From NCBI GenBank assembly GCA_037074615.1, contig CM073524.1, forward strand, positions 22,397,406 to 22,461,405: 64,000 bases of DNA, given 5' to 3'. Below are positions 48,070-60,562 of the stretch, piece after piece. Under the pieces are notes generated by a model. The model was not told where the DNA came from and searched no databases. It saw only the letters and a list, made by a program, of their open reading frames with translations. The position numbers and the translations under genes are program-made. Position 1 is the first letter of the stretch. Each line of letters starts with the position of its first letter. This stretch comes from Leucaena leucocephala. Taxonomy: Eukaryota; Streptophyta; Magnoliopsida; Fabales; Fabaceae.

Positions 48070-51000
48070 ATGGACGCACCAAAACCCTCCCAAGTTCGAG
48101 TCCTCATACGCCCTCCTCCTTCTCCCAATCCTCCCCCTACTTCTTCTTCTTCTTCTCTCCCTCCTCCTCCCCCTCCTCCTCCTCTTCTTTCCACTCCCAT
48201 TCCGTCCTCAGATCACTCTTCCTCTTCCTCCTCTGCAACACCTTCTTCTTCCTTCACCTCCTCTGCATCCCCATCACTGCCTCGCTCTTCCGATGGCGTG
48301 GTGGTTGTTGGCTTCATCTCCCGAAGACCCGACGATTCCACCCAGCTCATCAACCTAGTTATTGACTTCAATGTGTTCGGTTCGGGCAATCTTGATAAAC
48401 GATTATTCGTCGACGAAGAGGAAGCCAGAGACTGGTTTAAGTGGAGGAGAATTAGTTATCACCACGATGACGAAAAGGGGATATTATATTTGCAGTTTTT
48501 TTCCACTAGCTGCCCGGTCATTGATGGATATTCTGAGCCGTCACCTGGATTTGATTCCGTTGTGGAAGAGCACGAGTTCGGAGACCTTCAAGGAATGCTT
48601 TTTATGTTCTCTGTAAGTGAATCTTACATGACGTGCTATTGGCTTTATTAGTCTGATTTTATCTCGGTATCTCATGGATGTATTAAAATATCGGGAGCCC
48701 AGTCTTCGACTTTTGATTTAAAGAGTTACTTAAGGGTATGATAAATAAAGTTCTTGAGTCTTGATTAAAGTTGTCACCTTAAGGAACTGACATGGAAAAG
48801 ATATCAACTACTTTTGAAGTTGGTGTTGATATAAAATGTGATCAAGTGAAGAAGTTCATATGCATTGAAAATTATGATGTTGTTTCTTTTCTTAATACTT
48901 AGTAATTGGAAGTTTTCTAGCGGTCAGTCGTAAGTGTTATAAAGAGAGGGAAGCTCTAGAGACGAGGGAGTCAAGGGGGTCTTACATTAAATTTGTTAGA
49001 GCAACATCTGCGGAGTCAATCTCCTGCATGTAATAAAGGATAAGTTGAGTCCAGTAAGATTGAATTTCAAGACATAATTGACCCTCATTATTTCAGTATA
49101 TTGGTTCTATGGTTTAAATCCACAGTTAGATCAAAGAGCAGTTCTTTCGTTGACCTGCATCAATGTGGATGAGCAATGATATGTTTTTATGTTTATCCAT
49201 AATCTATAAACAAAATTATGGTTTGAAGCATGACAATCAAAATTTTGTGTCTTTCATATCTTACAATGCTTATTATGAAGAGGGATGAACTCTAGAGTTG
49301 AATATACATTATCACCAGAAAATACTCGATAAAAATAAAGTTTTGAGGTAGGGTGGTTTCAGACCTTCAGTTATTTTAATTATATGCAATTAGAAGATGC
49401 GAAAATGCTGTGGAACAAAGAGTAAGAAATCTCAAGTCTCTAAATCATGGGGAATTAAGACCAGAAATAAATTGTGGATAAGCAGTATAAATGATTATGC
49501 TTACAGTGAATCATCTCAACATAATCGGATTTAAGAATTATTGGACTTGAATGCAAGGAGATGGTGATAACTCACTCTTTTTATCAAGTTTCACAGCGTA
49601 CTTAATGAATAAATCTTGCTTATTCCTTACATTGTCTGTCAGCTTGTTTGTTAAAAGGAAGTATTACATTTTAATATGTTAGAAGATCAGTTAAAGAAAG
49701 AAGACAAGATTGTCCTACTTGTTGCGATGGGTTCGAGACTCTTTTCTTAGTGTTTTAGGTTCTTAATATACAGCACATTGCATGTTAAGTGCTATTTTAA
49801 CAAGAAATTTGTGCATATTAGGTGTAATTGACGACCTAGAAATGCAGGTTTGCCATGTTATTATATATATTCAGGAGGGATCACACTTTGGTACTAAGAT
49901 CTTGAGTAACTTTCGTGTGCTACAAGCAGCCAAGCATGCTATGGCTCCATTTGTAAGATCCCAGACTATGATGAACATGCCATCTAGATCATATTCCTCA
50001 TCATTTTCACGACCCACCTCTTCAGCAAACAATTCTTCTCCAGGTAGAGGCGGTGCTATCTCAAGCCGCAATGCCTCAGCCATTTCTCTCATGTCTGGTC
50101 TAGGTTCTTATACTTCTTTGTTTCCAGGACAATGCATACCTGTCACATTGTTCGTTTTCATTGATGAATTCTCCAATCTACCAAATTCCAACATTAATGG
50201 GGAGGACTCTTCAGATTCCTCCTCACTTAATCACTCTTCTAATTTGAGTGGTGTAGCTAAGACAAACTTGCCTGCTAAGGGTTCTGGTTCAGTAGTTGTG
50301 CTGGCACGCCCTGCAAGTCGATCTGAAGGTGGATTCAGGAGAAAACTACAGTCTTCCCTTGAAGCTCAAATTCGATTTCTGATTAAGAAATGCCGTACAC
50401 TATCAGGTTCTGAATCAAGTTATTCTGGCATGAGAACTGGAGGTAGTTCTACTTCTGCTCCTTTATTTTCACTTGATGCATCAAAGGCAGTTGTTTTGTT
50501 AGATCAATTTTTAAATCGAAGAGGTGAGTCTCTTGAGTTTGCCACTGGACTTATTGAAGATGTCCTGAATGGGAAAACAAACTCTGATTCCCTTCTGCTG
50601 GAAAGCCATAGTCAAAGTGCTAGCAAAGAGGATATTATATCCGTGAAAGATTTCATTCACAGGCAGTCTGATATTTTAAGAGGGAGAGGAGGACTAGTTA
50701 ATGCCAATAGTGGCTCAGCTGCTGGTGTTGGTATGGTTGCTGTTGCAGCGGCTGCAGCTGCTGCCTCTGCTGCATCAGGGAAAACATTTCCTACTCCTGA
50801 TCTTCCAAATTTTGAAGTCTGGCTATCTTCTAGTCATCATATATTGAGTAGAATTCTCTGTGCAAAAGGCAGTTGCTTGGATGAATTTGAAACTATCAAA
50901 AGAAGACCCCGTCCAAGGAACATGGTTGTACCCACAGCTGACGGGTCTTCAAAGATTACAGATCCTCTTGATGTTGTAGCATCTTCGTTGCATAGTGGCA

Positions 51001-54000
51001 AAGGGCTCATTACAAAGTTTTCAACTTCATGGTGCCAAAGAGCCATTCCAGCTGCAAAGGAAATTTATTTGAAAGATTTGCCTGATTGTTATCCTACTTC
51101 ACAACATGAAACCCATTTGAATAATGCTTTGAATGCATTTTACTCAATGGTCAAAGGACCTGCTGTGCAACTTTTTGCAAAAAAGTTAGAACAGGAATGC
51201 ACTTTAATTTGGGAATCTGGGAGGCAATTATGTGATGCTGTTAGCTTAACAGGCAAACCGTGCATGCACCAACGACATGAGGTTGAGACTGGTAATTCAG
51301 ATTTAGGGGATTCATTAAAGGTGCATTCCAGTGGATATTTTTTCCTTCATGCCTGTGCTTGTGGCCGATCACGACAATTACGTCCTGATCCATTTGACTT
51401 TGAATCTGCTGATGCTAGTTGCTTCTCTGACTGTGATAAGCTACTTCCTGCGCTCAAACTTCCAGAAACCAAAGTCAACGAACCTATCAAGTCATCCTCT
51501 TGGAGTTTGCTTCGGATTGGGGATGCAAGATACTATGAACCTTCTAAAGGCTTACTTCAAAGTGGATTCTGTTTCACTCAAAAATTTCTTCTCAAATGGA
51601 CTATATATCTAGAGAAACAGAAAATGCCAAATGGTTCAACAGAGAGTATAGTGAAGCAAGGTTCTACCATTAGGCCACCAATGGTTGAATTTATTCCAGA
51701 TGCAAAGAAAACTGGCGTTATACAGTCCTACCCTGCTGTACAAAATGAAGTGGATGACCAAAGAACATCTTTAGATAATATGAAATCTGATGATAAAAAA
51801 GTAAGTTTTGGTAGAGGTCTTCCCAATTTCAAAATGAGAAAACCTTTTTCTGAGGTCGTTGCTGGATCAGCTGCTGGTGATTCAGGATTCCCCCCTCTTC
51901 AGCAGCGAAAATTGCCAACATTAGGTTCTGATAAGGGTATGAAGCAAAGTAGGACAAGTAGTCAGAGTTTGGGACATGTCAATGAGGCTGTTGATCATCA
52001 GGTGTCTCAAAAAACTGTAGATATGTCCTTTGTTCAGGGACCACTTGATAGCAATAGTGCTAATAACTGCAGGGAAGGTGACCCATTTTTGCAGATAGGT
52101 AGCAATGTAGTGTCCGTATACCTGAATGATAGTGAAAGAATAAAGTCTCATTCTTTTTTGAAGCATGTAATAGTATATGTTGGATTTGAGCATGAATGCC
52201 CCTATGGCCATCGTTTCCTGTTAAATACGGAACATCTTGGTGAACTTGGATCTTCATACTCATTATCTGAAGAATCTCATATAACTTCTGTTGAACCTGA
52301 ACAAAGCAATCTCACAGATCATAATAAAGTAAACAAGAATACTCGCCGGGGCAAAGGTCGTCGAAGCTCTGTGTCAACAAATAATGAAAGAGATGTGAAC
52401 AAATCAAGTGAAATTATTGCCAATGGTGATTCAAATTCAGATGGAGTAATATATGCTTCCCATCCACAGAAGGAACAAAATCTGATATCTGTTAATGTAT
52501 TGGCTAAACCTTCTGATCTTCCAAAAGATCTTGCAGAAGATCTTGAGGCTATTAGCATGAATGATGGTGATCTTGCATTCTCCATGTTGAACCGAAATTT
52601 GCCCGTCTACATGTTCTGTCCTCATTGCAGGCTGTCAAGGAACAAGAAGGATCCACCAAAAGTTAAGTTTGCCAGCACTATCTCTCAGCTTAAAAGGATT
52701 TTTCTGGTATGAGTTGCTGCTCTCGTAAACATTTTCTTTCAAGTTTCAATTAACATTATTGAGTACTATAATGCAGATTTGCTGGAAAATGTACTAATTT
52801 CTGAGTTTGTTTTACTCATTCAGTTGTCAGGTTTTTATAGATCTACAAAAGATGCAAATTTACTTCTGTTGACAGTATATTACATTTTTAGTTTGACATT
52901 TGAACTCTACTTTTTTGCTCATATGGTAATGTAATTGACAATTAGATATTGCATTTCTGTGCAGATGAAATTCGTTGTTGTTTTCATGTTATTGTTCATC
53001 AGTGCTTTTAGTTATTATCAGATCAACTGCCTGATGTATTGATATTGATGCAGGCGACACCTTCATTTCCTGTAACATTAGCCACATGTCCCATTGTACA
53101 ATTTGAGGTAAGTCCTTCTATTTTAATGTACATTTTCTTGAAGTTTGTATGATTACATGAAATTGTCCATTGTGAGGCTGATGGCCTATGAGGTTGGGCA
53201 ATAAAGCCCCTGTTGTATTGCCCTTTCCATATAAACCTTGTGTAGTGTCCTCTGTTTTACATAGTGCACTACCACAAGTATAACGTGTAGCGTCCAAAAC
53301 AGGTGAGCTTTAAAAAACCATCAAAATTTTGGGCAAATTGGGCCTCATTTGTGACTTAACCATTTTGGCAGGCTCTGGCAAGAGTGGACACTTCTGATTG
53401 CCTTTGTCCTGCTTTCTTTTTTCTTTCTTTCTCCACCCTCAAGAGTCTATTTTTTGCACTGATAATTTCTGGATTTCTTTGTTTTTTGTAATTAAACAGA
53501 AACCATAAGTATATGAATATTCCCTGCTCGCTTAGGTACTATATCTTGTGTCTTGAGTGACATATGTTTTAAGATTTTCATTATTGTCCCTTTCAACGTT
53601 TATGTGCTATGTATATCTAAGATCATGTTTCAGGCTCTAGCTAGTAGTTAACAAGGAGTTTAATTATTGGTTATTGACACTTGAAGCTATTGGCAAATCC
53701 ACTTAAAATGTGATGGCGATATTGCTCTGCAAAATGCACAACGGCACCATGTGCCCATAGTGCGAGCGGGCTACGTGCAATGATCAACAATAATTTACAT
53801 TTCTTGTATTAATTTCAAGGAGTTTAGGTAGGTTATTCAGTTGATCTCTCGTGAAAGAATAAGTAAATAAATAAAACCAAGATTTCTTGCTTTTCTTAAG
53901 CACATTAGAGACAAGGAACTACTGGACCTTCACAAGAAATGGGTTCTTAAATTAGGGAGATTCAGTTCTGGAATGTCTAATAATGGATCTGGTTTATTAC

Positions 54001-54359
54001 ATGCTTACTTCTTCCTGCATTAATGCTATAATTTCTGCAATAATTTTAAAGTGTTTGTACTTTTTGTAATTTTGTCCACTATTTGTATTTTGTCCTTGTA
54101 GACATCACACCTGCCTCCGTCAGTCCCAGATCGTGAACAAAAATTGCAGTTCGGCCTTGGATGTCAAGTGGTTTTACCACCACAGAGTTTCCTTACTCTT
54201 AAACTACCATTTGTATACGGTGTGCAGCTGGAGGATGGAAGAAAGCATCCTCTCAACCCCTTTGAACAACGGCCAGAAATGACTGCCTGGATTGCCAAGG
54301 GTTCAATACTGCAGATCCTGTCTAAGGGGACCAATGACGAGGGGTATCAAAAACACTAG
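48070..54359 (+). CDS. SMG8: SMG8, nonsense-mediated mRNA decay factor
   Basis: Four coding exons join in phase 0: 48070-48612, 49848-52706, 53054-53107 and 54102-54359, giving 1,237 residues. SMG8 with SMG9 binds and restrains the UPF1 kinase SMG1. The N-terminus is Pro/Ser-rich (about 8-75) and is followed by DGVVVVGFISRR and, over the first splice, VCHVIIYIQEGSHFG. An Ala run lies near residue 480. Conserved SMG8 blocks are HACACGRSRQLRPDPFDF (about 680), GFEHECPYGHRF (about 958) and FCPHCRLSRNK...FASTISQLKRIF (about 1105-1135). The start is the ATG before DAPKPSQVRVLIRPP. The protein is longer than animal SMG8 because of a low-complexity middle. It looks intact. Confidence 0.92.
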
Positions 54360-56374
54360 AAGATTATTTAATTTCAGAGTGGCTTTGCAAGAGTGAATTG
54401 GGCAAGGATGCCAACAGCTTCTTCAAAACTCAGGTGAGGTTCGGTTACTTATGTTGTGCCTACATTAGTCATCTTCGCAGTCAAAATTTTGTTCATAGTC
54501 TTTCTAATGAGATTGCTCTCTCTCTCTCAATTAGAGGGGGGCGCACGCACGTGCACTCATTCATTGATGAGGATGTGTGAGCAGGATGAGGAACTTTGTG
54601 GATGATGATTGTGGTGGAAGAGCTGTAAACAGAAAAACTGGGACTCAAGGAGTGCATAGTCATTCAATGGCTAAGTTGTAACAGGCTTTGACAGCGTTTT
54701 AACAAGGTATTTGAATTCTTTATGATGACTAACTTGCCTCCTAGTCTGATGCTGTTTTGGACCTTTTGGTTTCCAATAGGCTTTGTGTGGTTTTCTAGCA
54801 CGTTCCTCTGCTTCTCCTCCAAAACCACACCCCCCCAACCCCCCAAAAAAAAAAAACGGCCATACAATTGTTATTGTTATGAAGGAGCAGTCTTCTTGCA
54901 GGAGAAGGCCCCCTCATGATGAGTGGATGGAAATCCGATGATTAACCCTGCATCGTGGTTTTGTGGGAAACAAGTGGGAGCATCAGAGTTTGGAAATATG
55001 AACTACATCTTGAATACTACTGACGCTGAAATCTTGAATTCTACTGGTTGTCACTGTCCAGATTCCACATGCCCCGTCCTAATGACCTTGACCTTCTTAG
55101 TGACCTTCTTGGATTTATACTTCCTTCCTGCAAAAACCTTTACCATATCTGGTTTCTCACGAGATCATCTCAATTTCTTCTCCTACATTTGCCAGTGATT
55201 CGGACTTATCAGGTGCAACTTGGAAGATTATAGTTGACTTGTAAAAGTCTGTTCCAACTCTGGATTTCCATTATGTATATTTCTTTTTCATCAAGTTTCT
55301 GTTTTTTGTTTGCTTGATACATTGAGTTTTAAAAAAATGGAAAGTTATATATGCATGGCTTCTGCATATGTATTTTTAAGGATCAAGGTATCAAATGGAA
55401 AGTTATATATGCAAAAGAATTTGGAATAAGGTTAGATTGGAATTTTGAGAAAAATTAGATAAGTGTGTTCAAAAAAATTAGAATTTTCACTTAGGACTTT
55501 AGAACATGGTAAACATTTCAGGCAATAAAAAAAACATTCAGAAAAACCAAATAGGCGTGTTCCTAACAATTGAAATTTTCGCACAGGATTTCAGAATATG
55601 GTTACATGTTTTTAAGAAAAAATTGGATTGGATTTTTAGAAGTATGGTTACATGTTTCTATCTCATTATTAGATTATTAAATTTGTCATTTTATATTCAT
55701 AAAATATACTTCAAAATATGTAAATATATCTGCATTAATTCTTTTGTTGGAAATAATTTAGAAATAAATTATAACATTGTAATCATTTTTATTTATGTGA
55801 AATTTTAAATTAAAAATTAATTTTTATTTAATATCCATATTAATTTAAAAGCAATGTCATTAAATTTATTATTTATTTCAAAATTATATTCTTTTTTTTT
55901 TATGGACTTTCAAATTATATTCTTATGATGTATAGCTACCTAATATACTATCCTTATATACACATTTTAATTCAAAAGCAATCAAACCTAATGTTAATTT
56001 TGACCTCTTACCTTCACATCATAACCTTGAATTAGAAAGAAAGAAAGACCTGTATTTCTCTTGTTCTTCATCCCATACCCATGAATTGGAAAAAGGATAG
56101 GAAAATTTTTTTATGCTGAATAAAATCAAGAAAAATGTTACAGATCTTGCTAAATTTATTACATAACAATTAAATGGATTGAAAACAAACAATGTTTGTT
56201 CTCCCGGTCAACAACTCATCAGAATGATTCTTTTTAGGACAAGACACAGTTTAATACTCAAGATGTTGTTCATGTTATGTTTTTCCAATAAAGACTTTAT
56301 TTTGATTGTTATGCGGTGCTAGCTACGTAGTGATCGAAGATTGTTCATTTGTCATGTTTCGAAGAGAGAACAAA
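54360..56374. other. SMG8 3' UTR and intergenic DNA
   Basis: The first part is probably SMG8 3' UTR with a candidate intron at 54434-54534. The 91-codon frame at 54923 is unassigned and probably UTR. From about 55380 the DNA is AT-rich and featureless. A minus-strand AATAAA at 56301-56296 may end the FIT transcript. Confidence 0.45.
54434..54534 (+). other. Candidate 3'-UTR intron of SMG8
   Basis: The donor is ACTCAG/GTGAGG at 54433/54434. The branch-like TTTCTAATGA is at about 54501, followed by a CT run (GCTCTCTCTCTCTC) and acceptor CAATTAG ending at 54534. Predicted from sequence only. The exon junction would lie 74 bases past the SMG8 stop codon. An alternative acceptor is GTGAGCAG at 54584. 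Confidence 0.4.
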
Positions 56375-58025
56375 TCAAGCATGGAAAGTTGGAATAAATT
56401 CAAAGCCATGGTTTAGAAGAGCGCTCGCCACCCACAGTTTCAGATTTTGCTGGTTAATTTCTGGCTCGCAACCTTTGACCTGTTTTCAACATATCAAAGA
56501 GTGAGACTCATTCAGAAGGCGAAGATATAATTAAATAACGAAGATCAACGAAAGAAAAGCTTACATTCAATGTAAATGCTAATAGAAAGCTGTCAGAAAC
56601 TGTGGCCAAGTTTGAATTCTGAACATCGAAGCCTGCTAGGGACTCAAGAGCTCTGTACAAGGAGGCAGCCACTCCTCCTCCTTTATTACAAACCAATTTC
56701 ACGTAAAACCCTCTTTCCTCCACTTGAAACATATCCATCTATATATATATAGCAACGTAATCAAATGTTATAACTTAAGTTTGAAGAGCTCGAGTAATTA
56801 ACATCGTCTTATATATCAAGTTAGAATCAAGCAAACCTGCATGATCTTCTTGCAGATTGGATAGTTGATGTGGTTGTTGTTTTGAACCTTCATGGGAATT
56901 TTAGCTGATCTATTATCATTTTCTGACGCTACCAGAGATGCTTCAAGCCCTTTAACCTCAGCCTTCAGCTTCTTAGCTGTCTCTTGCAGCTCCTGCACAT
57001 ATGCTACAGCATCGCCCACGATAGAGGCCTTATCCATCTGCAAATATTTATACCAGTTAACGCATGACATAAACTAGATTACTACAGTTAACTTCACAGG
57101 TTCATAAATTCTAAGATGTAGATAATGTTGTCAGAAACAATATAAGAAACTAAATGCTATATATAAATGCACCCTAGAACAGAAGTTGTCCTTCAATAAC
57201 ATTTAGCGGTTACAATATTTTCACATTACCCTAGATGCTTCACGACCCATCATGAATCCTTGTTTTATATTTAAGGAACTATTTTATGACTTTTAGTTGT
57301 TTAATCTTACTGCTTCTTACCTTTTTTTGTAGTTTTTATAATTTCTGCTTTGCGAAAGATTCATTTAAGAGATATTCCATAACCCTACCTTCCTTGAATC
57401 TGGGAAAATTTTCAAATCACTATTTTAGAGTAAGACTAGGACCAAATAGCTAAAGCTTGGACCTTTAACTACCAAAGAGTACATTCTTGCTCTAGGTCTA
57501 CTATGTAACATGGAAACGTACCTTAGTTATGTTGGGAACCAAAGAACGCAACGCATAAAGCTTCTCCTTCATTCGGCCTCTTCTCCTCCTTTCAGAAATC
57601 AGAGTCTTGGAGCGATCAGTTTTGGACTTCTGTTTGGCATTAGCAGAAGATGTATTTTCAGTGGTGGTGGTGATTATTGTTGCAGAAGAATCATTCTCTT
57701 CTTCTCCTCCTCTTCCTCCCTCCACTTCTCCATCAAAACATGAGAAGGAACTGAGCGTAGAGCTTGGATCATAAGCATTTACAGCAGCATTATTAGATTC
57801 AAATAACGGGTTTGCAGTAGGTAATGGAAGAAACTGGTTATTATCAGCAGCTAAGCAGCCATTGACGATAAGGTCAGAATCAAAGTTACAGAATGAGTGT
57901 TCATTCTCGCCGCCACGGAGCAAATTGATAAACTGATCGAAATTGGTGTCGTCGATGAAGTCATGAAGCTGGAAGTCGTTCATTTGCATCAGAGGGTCTT
58001 GGTGATGAGCATCCATTTTGAGCAT
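56375..58025 (-). CDS. FIT: FIT, FER-like iron deficiency-induced bHLH transcription factor
   Basis: Four phase-0 exons: 58025-57522, 57037-56837, 56738-56565 and 56479-56375, giving 327 residues. FIT partners with subgroup Ib bHLH factors to switch on iron uptake genes in root epidermis. The N-terminus reads LHDFIDDTNFDQFINLLRG (20-38), typical of FIT. The bHLH at about 142-196 contains KTLISERRRRGRMKEKLYAL, RSLVPNITKMDKASIVGDAV and AYVQELQETAKKLK. The C-terminal ACT-like region has VEERGFYVKLVCNKGGGVA, LESLAGFDVQNSNLATVSD and LWVASALLNHGFEFIPTF. Length and exon structure match FIT of other eudicots. A second ATG at 58016 (codon 4) is an alternative start. Confidence 0.93.
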
Positions 58026-58055
58026 GGTGTGAGATCATGAGAGCTCTAATTCAAT

Positions 58056-58063
58056 TATATATA
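58056..58063 (-). promoter_or_regulatory. TATA box of FIT
   Basis: TATATATA on the minus strand, only about 30-38 bases before the first ATG. It implies a very short 5' leader. Confidence 0.5.
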
Positions 58064-58065
58064 AA

Positions 58066-59225
58066 GATACAAATCACATTAATATAATTTTCGTGTGAAT
58101 GGAATATGTTCCAGGCCAGGTCCTTCATGAGCGAGTTGTTAACTAGCTAAACGCAGATTATTTTATTTCTGTTGGTTAACTAAATGATGGAAGTATGTCT
58201 CCTTTCAAATTTATAATAAACACAGACACACACAAACATCTAAGCTAATTGTATATAGCTTTTCTATTAAGAAATAAGATAGAAGATTCTTCTTGTCTCA
58301 GTCAATCATTAATTTTATGTGCTTATTAATATAGTTATGAGGCCACGCTTATCCACAGATAGATCACTGCCACATATGGCATTATTTATTAGTTAAATCT
58401 GATGTTAACAGCTTGAAGCTTCGCAGACAGAAACGATGTTGACATCTAAGGTTGTATAAAAATAAGCGTGTTACTAGACAGTAGCAAAGAATATTTTAAT
58501 TAGGAATCCAACGTCTCTCTTTCTTTTGCTTTTAGTCAAGGTATAATCCATTTTGATGTTAGAGCGTAAAAGATTTTCCCCTCTTCTAACAAGTGTGTTC
58601 CCCAGAATTCGGATTTGTGTTCTCCTTGTTATGGGGATATTGAGACCACTTATCAACTCAACTAATAGCTTGTTGTTGGTGGAAATCCAACATCTTTGTC
58701 TGATGTATATCGATAGTTAGTCAAGGACTGTAGCATTCATATGAACTGCTGATCAGCACTGTTATTTTGTGTAGCGTATCTGGTGAAGAGGAGAAATTAT
58801 TGGAAGTTCTTACATATTAGTAACTGAAGTATCAAATCAAATATACATAATGAAGCAAGTTATGGAGAACAATTGGATGACCTGTTCCAATAAGAAAGGG
58901 GCAGCGTCATTGCCAAATAGGTGGGAGATAGATGGGTCACTTTAAGATGAAGAGGACTTGGGGGATAAAATAATGAGCACCCATAGATTGGTGTGCTTGC
59001 TGATATAAAATATTATGGTGTGAATGGAATCAAGGGGGGAACATGATGACGTTGTTGAGGATATATAATTATTAGAGGATGAATCAGCATGTTAGAATAA
59101 TGAAGGAATATGAGCTTCTTGAAGAAGATGTGCAAGAGTATAAGGCGTGAGGAACGTATTGTAATGCATGCAGGAACCCTCTTTTGGTATGAAGATGGAT
59201 ATAGGAGGAATAAAACGGGGGTCAA
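58066..59225. other. FIT upstream region, no gene
   Basis: No coding region is recognised. Minus-strand frames at 58474 and 59013 lack protein-like features. The FIT promoter should lie in the first part. Confidence 0.45.
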
Positions 59226-59255
59226 TGTATTAAAGTATTATTCATATTAAGATAA

Positions 59256-59496
59256 CACTACTAGAAAAAAAAGTTGTTAACAGCGTTAAAAGTGATATTT
59301 CACGGCAGTTTTATGAAACGTGAATTATACCTCTATTGTAAGTCTAACATTTAAAAACGGTTTTATAAATAATTGCCATTATAAAGTTTTAAAAATACGA
59401 CTTATTTATAAATATATCATTGCCTTTTTTTTACGGCATTTTTTCTTTTAACCGCCGTGAAGTAACATCGTGATGAGTATTTTTTTTCTAGTAGTG
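59256..59496. mobile_element. CACTA-type MITE
   Basis: Terminal inverted repeats CACTACTAGAAAAAA and TTTTTTTCTAGTAGTG bound 241 bp, with further subterminal inverted words. The flank TGA follows it, and TAA stands before it (a 3-bp duplication with one change). The other LTR piece at 60455-60490 preserves the uninserted site. Confidence 0.8.
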
Positions 59497-59587
59497 TGAG
59501 CTGTCAATGAGTTGTTAATCTGTTATGATGTAAGTTCAATCAAGAGGTTAAAGTATAATTGTAATCTATACATCACACGCTAAGAGT

Positions 59588-59760
59588 GGGGTAGAAATAG
59601 GTCAGGCGGCCTATCAGCGGCCTATAGCTTGGCCTGCATTTAGCCTGACCTGTTTTAAAAAATACACAGGCTCAAGCCTATATAGAAACATGTTTTACTT
59701 ATCAGGCTAGGTTTAAACTCTATAAAAAGCCTGTCAAGTGGTTTGGAATTACTTCAAGAT
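59588..59760. mobile_element. hAT-like MITE fragment
   Basis: It begins TGGGGTAGAAATAGGTCAGG and repeats GGCCTATxxGGCC and AGGCT/AGCCT words (for example CAGGCTCAAGCCTATATAG), a composition common in non-autonomous hAT elements. The right end is unclear. Confidence 0.35.
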
Positions 59761-60562
59761 ACCAAATTTCTTGCAGCTCGCCCCTATGATACACCTATGG
59801 CTGTTACGTACAGATTATCTCTTTAGATGGTTATCAATTTCTAGATCAAAAGCTTTATAGGAGTGTTATTGGCAAATTACAATATCTATGTTATACACAC
59901 CCTGAGATAGCTTTTGCGGTCAATGGGCTTAGTCAATTTCTGCAAGATCCTCAAGAGCCTCCTTGGAGATGTGTTAAGCGCATTTTAAGATACCTTGTGG
60001 GTACTATACTAATCATGGACTGCTTCTCAAACCACTTCAACGATTGACTATACAGGCGTTTGCTGATGCTGATTGGGCCACTAACAAAGAGGATCATAGA
60101 TCGGTCAGTTGGTACTGCACTTTCTTTGGTAATAATCCTATTACTTGGGTCTCTAGAAGACAACAGGCAGTGTCTCGATCCACTATAGAAGCAGAATATC
60201 GAAGCATTGCTGATGCTACAACTAATGTTCTGTGGGTTATGACTCTACTGAAGGAAATGCATGTTTTTATAGCAGACTCTCCTACAGTGTGGTGTGACAA
60301 CTCGTGCTGTAGCACTTGCTGCCAACCCAGTATTACATTCAAAGACTAAGCATGTGGAAATTGACCTTCATTTTCTCAGAGAGAGTTGCTGCAGGATTGA
60401 TCAAGGTGGGTTATGTATCAGCGTCTGAACAAGTAGAATAGGAAATATTAGAGTATTATTATTCATATTAATATGAGCTGTCAATAAGTTGTTAATCTGT
60501 TACGATGTAAGTTCAGTTAAGAGGTCAAAGTAGAGCTGTAATCTATACATCACACACTAAGA

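Larger units (their letters stand above)
59226..60562 (+). mobile_element. Decayed Copia fragment with LTR-like flanks
   Basis: The interior (about 59740-60430) encodes reverse transcriptase end and RNase H motifs: YLCYTHPEIAFAVNGLSQFL, AFADADWATNKEDHRS and QQAVSRSTIEAEYRSIADAT. The flanks share a direct repeat (TGAGCTGTCAATGAGTTGTT at 59497 and TGAGCTGTCAATAAGTTGTT at 60474, continuing to CTAAGAG), so these are LTR pieces. Most of the gag and integrase region is gone. A CACTA-type MITE and a MITE-like fragment interrupt the left side. Confidence 0.7.

Noticed and set aside
47964..48365. 133- and 100-codon frames overlapping SMG8 exon 1
   Set aside because: They are alternative frames through the CCT/TCT-rich Pro/Ser coding stretch of SMG8.
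54923..55198. 91-codon frame after SMG8
   Set aside because: No recognisable domain and inconsistent composition; probably SMG8 3' UTR or spacer.
8810..58025. A functional gene cluster for metal or acid stress (STOP-like, ZAT5, CSD2, FIT)
   Set aside because: The genes are 12-20 kb apart, interleaved with unrelated genes (RPL9, SMG8) and transposons, and belong to different pathways; co-location looks coincidental.
60044..60349. 101-codon frame as a host gene
   Set aside because: It is the RNase H part of a decayed Copia element.
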